DNA of 6,671 nt. Source: Thermoproteota archaeon (lineage in GTDB: Archaea; Thermoproteota; Bathyarchaeia; Bathyarchaeales; Bathycorpusculaceae). The stretch spans positions 1 through 6,671 of the forward strand of contig JAAZFA010000103.1 in NCBI GenBank assembly GCA_012511995.1, given 5' to 3'. The position numbers were made by a program, and so were the translations under genes. A model generated the notes under the pieces. The model searched no databases. It had not been told where the DNA came from and saw only the letters and a list, made by a program, of their open reading frames with translations. This document shows, in pieces, positions 1 to 5,624 of the stretch (its first letter is position 1; the number at the start of each line of letters is the position of its first letter).

Positions 1-264
1 AATTCATTTGATTCGTTAAAAGCAGTATCAGCCGAATGCAAGAAACTAAACAAACCACTATTCGTATACTTCCTAGTAGGAACAGAGAAGAACACAGAAA
101 CCGTCAAAAATATCGGTTGGCCAGTAACTGCCACATTGGAAACTGTTGAAGAGACAGCAGCAAAATGTGTCGACTTAGTCGACGGCATCATCGCAACATG
201 CGCTGGTGACGTTGAAGGCGACAAAATGATGTTGCAGAAACTTCAAAAGTTCCGAACACAATAA
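1..264 (+). CDS. 3' end of an unidentified gene, possibly a CoA-ligase-like (flavodoxin/Rossmann-like) C-terminal domain
   Basis: An open frame enters from the left edge and ends at TAA 262-264, giving 87 residues with no start in view. The composition is ordinary soluble alpha/beta protein: a helix (DSLKAVSAECKKLNK), a hydrophobic strand (PLFVYFLVG, about residues 19-27), a second strand plus helix (GWPVTATLETVEETAAKCVDL), and a final VDGIIATCAGD segment. The pattern 'KPL-hydrophobic strand ... GWPV-x-TLETVEETA' recalls the end of the alpha-type domain of ADP-forming acyl-CoA synthetases, where a 'GIPvy.tpe.Av' motif follows a 'KPv' strand. This resemblance is weak and I do not assign a function; a TIM-barrel methyltransferase-type end cannot be excluded. 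There are no membrane segments. A hairpin terminator follows 8 bases after the stop, so this is probably the last gene of its transcript. Coding status is fairly sure, identity is not. Confidence 0.7.
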   Translation, partial: NSFDSLKAVSAECKKLNKPLFVYFLVGTEKNTETVKNIGWPVTATLETVEETAAKCVDLVDGIIATCAGDVEGDKMMLQKLQKFRTQ

Positions 265-272
265 AATCAATC

Positions 273-316
273 GAGACCTTAATGGTCTCTTCCTTAAATT
301 TTAGATTTATCTTTTT
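273..316 (+). terminator. Hairpin plus T-rich terminator after the first gene
   Basis: GAGACC (273-278) and GGTCTC (284-289) form a perfect 6-bp stem with a TTAAT loop. It is followed by T-rich sequence, with short T runs at 290-291, 299-302 and 312-316. It starts 8 bases after the stop of the first gene. Archaeal termination depends mainly on the T-rich stretch, so the hairpin may be supportive rather than required. Confidence 0.6.
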
Positions 317-339
317 ACAATCTTAATTATTGTCTGCTT

Positions 340-375
340 AGCCGTAAGTCAAAACTTGTTTTTCCCCTTGCGGTT
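340..375 (+). other. Imperfect hairpin in the 192-base gap before cofE
   Basis: The gap 265-456 contains no gene I can recognise. Besides the terminator it holds an inverted repeat: AGCCGTAAG (340-348) can pair with CTTGCGGTT (367-375). This gives 9 bp with two G-U wobbles around an 18-base loop that carries a T5 run and a C4 run. It lies upstream of the likely cofE promoter, so it is not part of the expected cofE leader. It could be a second termination structure or simply chance in AT-rich DNA. No tRNA, C/D-box or riboswitch signature was seen. Confidence 0.3.
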
Positions 376-402
376 TAGAATTTCTGTTTTCGTAGATATG
401 TC

Positions 403-420
403 AGAAAGATAAAATTTAAG
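403..420 (+). promoter_or_regulatory. Candidate archaeal promoter (BRE/TATA-like) for cofE
   Basis: AGAAAG (403-408) followed by ATAAAATTTAAG (409-420) resembles a purine-rich BRE next to an AT-only TATA box. Transcription starting about 25 bases downstream would begin near 438-440, just before the AGGGAG ribosome binding site, giving a very short leader. This is a position-and-composition argument only. Confidence 0.3.
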
Positions 421-442
421 TTCTTGTAGAGTCAGGCATGTT

Positions 443-448
443 AGGGAG
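443..448 (+). promoter_or_regulatory. Ribosome binding site AGGGAG that decides the cofE start
   Basis: AGGGAG lies 8 bases before ACG 457. An in-frame TAG at 442-444 overlaps the site, so cofE cannot start upstream of it. No ATG, GTG or TTG occurs in frame between here and TTG 490, which lacks a Shine-Dalgarno site and would remove the conserved first strand. The site therefore points to ACG 457. Confidence 0.5.
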
Positions 449-456
449 AATTAGCT

Positions 457-1212
457 ACGAATACAGTACAAATTATTCCAGTAACAGGCTTGCCACTGAT
501 AAATGCAGGCGATAATTTAGGAAAAATGATCACTGAAGCAGCAAAGAAACAGGGCAGCCCGATTCAGCCGCATGATGTTATTGTAGTCACACATGTTGTG
601 GTTTCCAAATCAGAAGGAAATGTAATAAATTTAGACGAAGTAAATCCTTCAAAACAAGCAAGCGAAATAGCCAAACATACCAACAAAGACCCAGCTTTAG
701 TTGAGATTATTCTGCAAGACACCAAAGAAATCGTGCGTATTGGTCAAAATAGTATTATCACTGAAACTAAGAGCGGCGTAATTTGTGCTAATTCTGGAGT
801 AGATCGTTCAAACGTCGCAGGAGACCGAAACGTTGTTCCATTACCGCGAGACCCAAACATGTCTGCAGCTATGATTAGAGATGAAATTATGAACCTAGTA
901 GGCGGCGAAGTAGCAGTAATCGTGTCTGACACACACGGTCGTCCTTTTAGAAATGGAGAAATCAACATAGCGATTGGATACTCTGGTCTCAAGCCGATCA
1001 GGGATAGACGGGGAGAAAAAGACTTGTTTGGTTATTTGCTACGGATAAAACAGACAGCAGTCGCTGACGAATTAGCCTCTGCTGCAGAGTTAGTGATGGG
1101 CCAAGCTGATGAAGGTATCCCAGTAGCCATTGTAAAGGGTTATAACTATACCATAGACGAAAGCACAACAACACAACTTATTAGGGCTAAAGAGAAAGAT
1201 CTATTTCGATAA
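457..1212 (+). CDS. cofE: Coenzyme F420-0:L-glutamate ligase (CofE), apparent ACG start
   Basis: CofE adds L-glutamate residues to F420-0 using GTP and a divalent metal, the last step of making the deazaflavin cofactor F420; it is cytosolic. From ACG 457 the protein is 251 residues, a normal length for archaeal CofE. Family hallmarks appear in order: VQIIPVTGLPLINAGDNL near the N-terminus, NSGVDRSN (residues 112-119), SDTHGRPFRNG (157-167), GLKPIRDRRGEKDLFG (177-192) and AVADELASAAELVMGQ (201-216). The start is unusual. A TAG at 442-444 closes the frame upstream and the first canonical start, TTG 490, falls inside the conserved 'GLP' motif. ACG 457 sits 8 bases after AGGGAG and yields the expected N-terminus. 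It may be a true near-cognate start or a T-to-C change or error. The SCP2 gene follows after 67 bases. Identity is very secure; the start is not. Confidence 0.95.
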   Translation, partial: TNTVQIIPVTGLPLINAGDNLGKMITEAAKKQGSPIQPHDVIVVTHVVVSKSEGNVINLDEVNPSKQASEIAKHTNKDPALVEIILQDTKEIVRIGQNSIITETKSGVICANSGVDRSNVAGDRNVVPLPRDPNMSAAMIRDEIMNLVGGEVAVIVSDTHGRPFRNGEINIAIGYSGLKPIRDRRGEKDLFGYLLRIKQTAVADELASAAELVMGQADEGIPVAIVKGYNYTIDESTTTQLIRAKEKDLFR

Positions 1213-1279
1213 TCGTGTATTCAATATATTCAAAAAGCTCAAGTAAACTAAACATAATAAAAAAGTAAGTGTTGAAACC

Positions 1280-1609
1280 ATGGAAGCGCAAACACCTCAA
1301 GAATTCTTTGAAAATATCTTACCTGCACGGTTTAAACCTGAAAAAGCAGCGGGTATAACAACTGTAACACAAATTAATGTGTCAGGTCCAGAAGGCGGCA
1401 GTTGGACAGTTACCGTAAAAGACCAGAAAATCACCGTTACTGAAGGTGTAAACTCCTCGGCGGAGCTTATATTAAAAATGAGTTTACTGGATTTTATGGA
1501 CTTAGTTAATGGAAAGTTGAGCGCAGAAAAAGCCTTCTTCACAGGGAAAGTTCAATTTAAAGGTAACATTGCTGTTGCCCTGAAACTGAAAGACGCTGGT
1601 TTCTTATAA
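1280..1609 (+). CDS. Small SCP2 sterol-carrier-domain protein
   Basis: This 109-residue protein consists of a single SCP2 domain, the fold of sterol carrier protein 2, which encloses a hydrophobic cavity that binds lipids or acyl groups. The visible signature is the alternating strand pattern GSWTVTVKDQKITVTEG (about residues 40-56), then AELILKMSLLDFMDLVNGK (61-79) and a C-terminal GKVQFKGNIAVALKLKDAG (89-107), the classic 'G.l.i.Gd...a..l' end. There is no signal peptide or membrane segment, so it should be cytosolic. Its ligand and role in archaea cannot be told from the sequence. No strong Shine-Dalgarno site precedes ATG 1280; AT-rich sequence at 1218-1231 could supply a promoter, or it may be co-transcribed with cofE. 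The 3' end overlaps the C-terminal relic of the minus-strand pseudogene by 6 bases. Confidence 0.88.
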   Translation: MEAQTPQEFFENILPARFKPEKAAGITTVTQINVSGPEGGSWTVTVKDQKITVTEGVNSSAELILKMSLLDFMDLVNGKLSAEKAFFTGKVQFKGNIAVALKLKDAGFL

Positions 1610-2144
1610 ATCCAGCTTTCTTGCTACCTCTATTGGCAACGGGTCTTGGCAATACTTGAAAGTTTCAGGCTACTCAATTTTACATAATGTCTGAAATTTA
1701 TCAGCATTTAACTGGTTTATTAAAACAAGAATTTTTCCCGCGTAACAAGAAAATGCTGTTTCAAGACAAGTTTATCTAAAAGAGTGCACCAACGTACTTG
1801 CAGACACTATATCTTTTAAGATAGAACGCTAACATATCTTCTTGGAAGTTTATATCAAACGTGATTAGTTCCGCACAGCACGTTTCAGGCTTAACTTGGT
1901 GAACTATACAGTACTTGGTTGTTTTATCGTTGAATATACAAAAACCCGCTCTATCCATCGAAGGATAAGAGTGACCATCAGCAGTTGTGAAAAGATTTTT
2001 AGACAACGTCAAAAATATTATTTAAGAAATTGGTTTTCCAACGGTTTTTCGCAGTTAACCCATTCATTCATGAAGGATATCAAGTTGCTAAAAATAAAAG
2101 CGTACTCTATCACACAATAAAAAGCAGTAGGTATGAACTACAAA
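1604..2144 (-). pseudogene. Decayed YkgJ-type (UPF0153) cysteine-cluster protein
   Basis: Read on the minus strand, the best-preserved part (2012 down to 1776) contains GFCIFNDKTTKYC followed by IVHQVKPETCC, LITFDIN and LKRYSVCKYVG. This is the spaced-cysteine pattern of YkgJ-type putative Zn/Fe-chelating proteins ('C.F.....C.Iy..kP..C'). That frame stops at TAG 1778-1776. One base over, the frame gives LDKLVLKQHFLVTREKFLF (1779-1723). A further shift gives LINQLNADKFQTLCKIE, an in-frame TAG (1672-1670), then PETFKYCQDPLPIEVARKL to TAA 1606-1604. Upstream, FVVHTYCFLLCDRVRF (2144-2097) looks like a worn form of the N-terminal Cys cluster, followed by stops. Total span is about 180 codons, near family size. 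At least two frameshifts and several stops make it a pseudogene. The N-terminal end is the least certain part. Confidence 0.7.
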
Positions 2145-2160
2145 TGTTTGCGCACAGTCA

Positions 2161-3292
2161 CTCAAGGGAGATCTGCAATTAGTTAAATCAGTCTTCGGAA
2201 AAACGGAAAATAAAGACGACCAAATAATTATGCTTACACAACAGGGTTATGAACTATTTAAGATGCCACTTTGCAAAGTTTATATTCAGAAAATAGAGGA
2301 TAAAGCATTCTTTTATGACCTTGATCCCTTGAAAGAAACAGAACCAAAAGCGGATAAGGACTTGGTTTCAAAAGAAATTTTGCGGATTATTTCTCAACAG
2401 GATGAACACATAGGCATAGAATCGCATGTTTTGTTGAAAAATACAATTTTTCAGATCCACCTGAGGAAGCCGCGCTTAATAATTTTAAAGAATTTGCTAA
2501 AAAAATCGGCATCAATTTAGCGTCCTATTTCGGAAAAACATCCAAGATATACCTAACTATAATGCAGTATTCATACGTGCAACCACTGATCCTCGTTATA
2601 CGTCGTATATAGTTTCTAAAATCGCTTACGAAAATGGTTTACCTGTAATAGATGACGAATCCATAAAAATCTGCGCCAACAAAATTCACAATATACATTA
2701 CATTATTTGAAAAATGACATTCCACGAATCCCAACAATGTTTCTTATGAAGGATGACTTATGCCATAAAAAAATTATTAAAATTTTTGATACCCTATGTA
2801 AACCTGTAGTTATCAAAGCACCCTACACAAGCTTTAGTCGTTATGTTGAGAAAGCCGCATGTGGAACTATTTTTAGAACTGGTGCTAGTCGCTTCTTTAA
2901 AAAAAAATTCTACGTCTTAGCAATCCAAAGTTTTACGCCGACAGCCTATGACTGGCGGGTCGGCGTGTTAGGTAATGGTATCCTATATGTCTGTAAATAC
3001 ATGATTCCCAAAGGCAAATGGAAACACGGCGCTAAATTAGGTGGTAAATCTACAATCATATAGGGTGGAACAGTTGCTATCCAAAAAAAACGAAATACCA
3101 TCTCGTCTCCTAGAAGTCGCTCTCAAAGCATGCAGCGTTATCGGTAAAGGACTCTACGGCGTAGACCTCAAAGAAATCAACAGATTTTGTCGTTGTAGAA
3201 GTCAATGATAAATCCAAGTGTCTACGCGGGATTACGAAGATAGTATGGATCCAGACATCTATAGCTGCATAATCAATTACTTATCAAATTAA
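2161..3292 (+). pseudogene. Decayed RimK-like/RLAN-type ATP-grasp ligase
   Basis: Homologous blocks continue across all three plus frames. Frame 1 (about 2161-2415) has YELFKMPLCKVYIQKIEDK, like the end of an RLAN N-terminal domain. Frame 3 (about 2418-2540) has FSDPPEEAALNNFKEFAKK. Frame 2 (2540-2700) has NAVFIRATTDPRYTSYIV, then GLPVIDDESIKICANKIH. Frame 1 (2707-3063) has KNDIPRIPTMFLMKDD, PVVIKAPYTSFSR and FTPTAYDWRVGVLGNGILY, ending at TAG 3061. Frame 2 (about 3088-3180) has KACSVIGKGLYGVDLKE; frame 3 (3183-3210) FVVVEVND; frame 1 (3211-3229) NPSVYAG; frame 2 (3230-3292) DYEDSMDPDIYSCIINYLS and TAA. These match, in order, the ATP-grasp core and the metal-binding 'EVNDNP' end of the family, which joins an amino acid or similar amine to a carboxylate using ATP. 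Six or more frameshifts and a nonsense codon show a dead gene. One shift maps to an A8 run at 3083-3090. The 5' end is unclear. Confidence 0.85.
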
Positions 3293-3311
3293 CGCTCACC
3301 TAATTCGACAT

Positions 3312-3330
3312 CTATTTATCTTATCTATTT
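3312..3330 (+). promoter_or_regulatory. Candidate TATA region for the deoxyhypusine synthase gene
   Basis: CTATTTATCTTATCTATTT is the only AT-box-like stretch in the 50-base gap between the ATP-grasp relic and the DHS gene. Its first half is centred about 27 bases before ATG 3343. That spacing would suit a leaderless transcript starting at 3343, or a short-leader transcript if translation begins at ATG 3358. Evidence is composition and position only. Confidence 0.3.
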
Positions 3331-3342
3331 ACATTCAGTATA

Positions 3343-4326
3343 ATGGAGTACAGGTATATGCCTAAAGCATCACGCAAAGCACATAAAATACCAGTAAAAG
3401 ACTATGAATTCAAAGAGAATATGACAGTTAATGAGCTTGTAGCTCAGATGCAAGCCGCATGGGGTTTTACTGCTGGAAAATTAGCTGAAGGCGTAAACAT
3501 CATGGAAAAAATGATTGATGACAAAAATTGTGTTAAATTTCTTTCTTTTACAGCTGACATTATTGCCACTGGCTCACGAGGTATCATTAAAGAGCTTGTT
3601 AAGCGAAATCTTGTTGACGTCATAATAACAACCTGTGGCACTCTTGATCACGATATCGCTCGGTGTAGTAGAGATTACTACAAGGGCAGCTTCATCATGA
3701 ATGACTCTAAACTCCACCAAGAAGGAGTCAACAGGTTAGGAAATATACTTGTACCAAACGATAGCTATGGCACAGTTATAGAGAAAAAAGTCATTAACAT
3801 GCTTGAACAGTTATACAACGAAGGTAAAAAAGAATTTTCTACCATAGAACTTAACCGAGAAATCGGTTTACGTGTCTGCGACGAAACATCAATTCTTTAT
3901 TGGGCTGCAAAAAATAATATACCCGTTATTGTTCCTGGCCCAACAGATGGCTCTGTAGGGTATCAACTTTGGTTCTTTAGTCAAGATCACAAGGATTTCT
4001 GTTTAAATATTTTGAAAGATCAAGAATACCTAAACAACCTTATTTTTGATGCTAAAAAAACGGGTGCTCTAATTATTGGGGGGGGCATAAGCAAACATCA
4101 CACCATTTGGTGGAACCAATTTAAAGATGGCTTAGACTATGTTATCTATATTACTACAGCTAACGAATGGGATGGCAGTTTGAGCGGCGCAAGACCCCGT
4201 GAAGCAGTTTCATGGGGGAAAATCAACGAGAAAGCAAAGCGCATTATGATCGAAGGCGACGCCACAATGGTTTTACCAATAATGGCAAGCGCTTTGATTG
4301 ACCGCTTAAACAAAGACAAAAAATAG
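3343..4326 (+). CDS. dys: Deoxyhypusine synthase (canonical type)
   Basis: The enzyme uses NAD and spermidine to transfer an aminobutyl group to one lysine of translation factor aIF5A, the first step of (deoxy)hypusine formation; it is cytosolic and normally tetrameric. The 327-residue protein has the family landmarks: FLSFTADIIATGSRG (about 66-80), TTCGTLDHD (96-104, NAD site), PGPTDGSVG (198-206), GGGISKHH (246-253, with the His pair that contains the catalytic His), ANEWDGSLSGA and AVSWGKI. Lys293 in WGKI corresponds to the lysine that forms the enzyme-aminobutyl intermediate (human Lys329). GDATMVLP closes the active-site set. All expected residues look present, so it should be active. 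Start choice is open: ATG 3343 has no Shine-Dalgarno site and would be leaderless, whereas ATG 3358 has GGAG (3345-3348) 9 bases upstream and yields MPKASRK. It converges on a DHS paralogue. Confidence 0.95.
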   Translation: MEYRYMPKASRKAHKIPVKDYEFKENMTVNELVAQMQAAWGFTAGKLAEGVNIMEKMIDDKNCVKFLSFTADIIATGSRGIIKELVKRNLVDVIITTCGTLDHDIARCSRDYYKGSFIMNDSKLHQEGVNRLGNILVPNDSYGTVIEKKVINMLEQLYNEGKKEFSTIELNREIGLRVCDETSILYWAAKNNIPVIVPGPTDGSVGYQLWFFSQDHKDFCLNILKDQEYLNNLIFDAKKTGALIIGGGISKHHTIWWNQFKDGLDYVIYITTANEWDGSLSGARPREAVSWGKINEKAKRIMIEGDATMVLPIMASALIDRLNKDKK

Positions 4327-4327
4327 A

Positions 4328-4360
4328 TCTTGGCATCAATTTTTTCTTTAAATGCTAAGA
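4328..4360. terminator. Shared hairpin terminator between the convergent DHS genes
   Basis: TCTTGGCAT (4328-4336) pairs with ATGCTAAGA (4352-4360) in a 9-bp stem with one G-U pair and a 15-base loop. The loop carries T6 at 4340-4345 and T3 at 4347-4349 on plus. On minus, the stretch just before it reads as a pyrimidine tract, TTTCTTTCTTCTT (4369-4357). The gap between the two stop codons is only 43 bases, so this element can serve both genes. Confidence 0.6.
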
Positions 4361-4369
4361 AGAAAGAAA

Positions 4370-5443
4370 TTATGCTTGTGGCATATCTTTGAAAATCCAG
4401 CTCATATCAGGACCATTGCGTTTCTCGGTTACGCGTTCAGATAATGCGTGACAAATGAGCGGCAATGCAATAGTTGCGTCACAATAGCAAACAGCACGTG
4501 TACCAGTTTGGCTGTTGATCTTTCCCCAACTGATGGCTTCCTCCAAAGTACACCCAGATAACCCGCCCCATTGGGGGCTATCTGTGGTAATTTGGATTGC
4601 ATACTTGTGTGGATAGTAGTATTCCTGCAAACTCTTACGTAATCCACCTTGCCTTCCTTTGACACCCTCGTCACAGGTCATTGGAGAGACAGAAATGGCA
4701 ATTAATTGAGTGAGATCCTTTGGTACGCCACCCCCGATGTAGACGACACCGACTTCTTTAGTTTTAGTACCAACTTGAATAAATTGGTCAAATTCTTTCA
4801 CAGAATCAATATGGATGGTATGACCTTGGTTTTTGGCTAAGAGAAAGGTTTCACCATATGCGCTGTCAACCATAGCCGGACTGAAAATCGGGACACCATT
4901 TGCTGCTGCGACAGCAGTGATAGCTGGAATATTTTTCGCGCCTAGAAACTTGCCAAGACCATAGAGAAATTCTGCGGAGGTATACATGTGATCCTCTTTG
5001 CAGGTCATAACATAATCTGTGACCAGATCTTCCATCTGGCGGTAATCGGTTTCTTTACCGTAAACATCGTAATATCTATTAACGTCGTCTTTTAGAAGCT
5101 GGGTGTCGTCAACCATGTGGCTACCTTGGTAGTACCCAAGACCCATAGCATCAACAATATCTTCAGAGACATTCGCACCTGTAGAAACCAAAACATCGAT
5201 GAATCGATTTTCAATAAGCCAATTTATAATCGTCCATTGACCTGCTGTACTCATAGATCCTGCAAAGCCTAATGCGATAACAGTATCTTTTTCACGTATC
5301 ATGTTTTCCCAAACATCGACAGCTTCGCCGAGTTTGCGACCCTGATATGCGGTTCTACTCATTTCTTTTAGTAATTGTGAGATTGGCTTTTGCTTGGTGA
5401 CTTTGATTGGTTCTAGTTTTTTGCTAAAGTAATCATTACCCAT
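4370..5443 (-). CDS. Deoxyhypusine synthase-like protein (divergent paralogue, function unknown)
   Basis: This 357-residue protein has the DHS fold signature: VIALGFAGSMSTAG (55-68), VLVSTGANVSEDIVD (84-98, NAD-site equivalent), SPAMVDSAYG (188-197), IGGGVPKD (236-243), GLSGCTLEEAISWGKI (294-309) and CDATIALPL. Lys308 in SWGKI, the site of the covalent intermediate, is kept. The KHH of true DHS is replaced by KDL, so the catalytic histidine is absent, and the EWDGS aspartate is replaced (QWGG). Between GGG and the ITT strand there are 45 residues against 21 in the neighbouring enzyme, an insertion of 24 residues. Such DHS-like proteins occur widely in archaea and bacteria; some relatives act in polyamine (homospermidine) chemistry. 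I infer an NAD-dependent aminobutyl transfer or related reaction on a substrate other than aIF5A. ATG 5443 is preceded by GAGGTG. It converges with dys and follows argS on the same strand. Confidence 0.88.
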   Translation of the reverse strand: MGNDYFSKKLEPIKVTKQKPISQLLKEMSRTAYQGRKLGEAVDVWENMIREKDTVIALGFAGSMSTAGQWTIINWLIENRFIDVLVSTGANVSEDIVDAMGLGYYQGSHMVDDTQLLKDDVNRYYDVYGKETDYRQMEDLVTDYVMTCKEDHMYTSAEFLYGLGKFLGAKNIPAITAVAAANGVPIFSPAMVDSAYGETFLLAKNQGHTIHIDSVKEFDQFIQVGTKTKEVGVVYIGGGVPKDLTQLIAISVSPMTCDEGVKGRQGGLRKSLQEYYYPHKYAIQITTDSPQWGGLSGCTLEEAISWGKINSQTGTRAVCYCDATIALPLICHALSERVTEKRNGPDMSWIFKDMPQA

Positions 5444-5455
5444 TGTTTAATATTG

Positions 5456-5461
5456 CACCTC
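5456..5461 (-). promoter_or_regulatory. Ribosome binding site GAGGTG of the DHS-like gene
   Basis: On minus, GAGGTG matches the archaeal GGAGGTGAT core and ends 12 bases before ATG 5443. The spacer is longer than usual but no other start lies closer in frame, so it supports this start. Its presence implies a leadered transcript. Confidence 0.55.
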
Positions 5462-5522
5462 GTTTTACAATAATACCCTTGTATTTGAAAATTGTTATTC
5501 AATAAAGTAGCTATTAGTTGGG

Positions 5523-5536
5523 TGAATCAAGATTCA
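5523..5536. promoter_or_regulatory. Palindrome TGAATC-AA-GATTCA upstream of the DHS-like gene
   Basis: A perfect 6-bp inverted repeat with a 2-base centre lies 80 bases upstream of the DHS-like start, in the 181-base gap after argS. A second small palindrome, AACATGTT, lies at 5557-5564. The size and symmetry suit a dimeric regulator's operator, but short palindromes are also common by chance in AT-rich DNA. Confidence 0.25.
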
Positions 5537-5586
5537 GCATATAAACTAACATTTCTAACATGTTTGGTTTTACATTAACGTAGTTA

Positions 5587-5617
5587 TTAAATGAAAATAA
5601 TTGGATGAAATTAAAAG
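5587..5617 (-). terminator. T-rich region downstream of argS
   Basis: On minus, the sequence just after the argS stop reads through CTTTTAATTTC and ATTATTTTCATTTA without a clear hairpin. Clustered short T runs are the usual archaeal termination signal, so argS may end here and the DHS-like gene may have its own promoter in the remaining gap. Confidence 0.3.
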
Positions 5618-5624
5618 GTAGAAT

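Noticed and set aside
438..513. ATG at 438 as a cofE start
   Set aside because: It is in a different frame and reaches a stop after about 24 codons; using it would need a frameshift for which there is no evidence.
744..992. Minus-strand open frame inside cofE
   Set aside because: Antisense shadow of conserved CofE motifs; no independent protein signal. The same holds for the minus frames inside SCP2 (1297-1542) and dys (3444-3641), and for the second minus frame inside the DHS-like gene (4429-4674).
1896..2120. Plus-strand open frame of 74 codons
   Set aside because: It is antisense to the YkgJ-type relic, has no family resemblance and no ribosome binding site.
2230..2520. Stand-alone 96-residue protein
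   Set aside because: Its first part matches the ATP-grasp protein's N-terminal domain, and the homology leaves this frame near 2415. The tail is out-of-frame translation, so it is a pseudogene fragment.
2707..3063. Stand-alone 118-residue ATP-grasp mini-protein
   Set aside because: It begins mid-domain at a TTG and lacks the ligand-binding end, which continues after the stop in other frames. It is part of the same relic.
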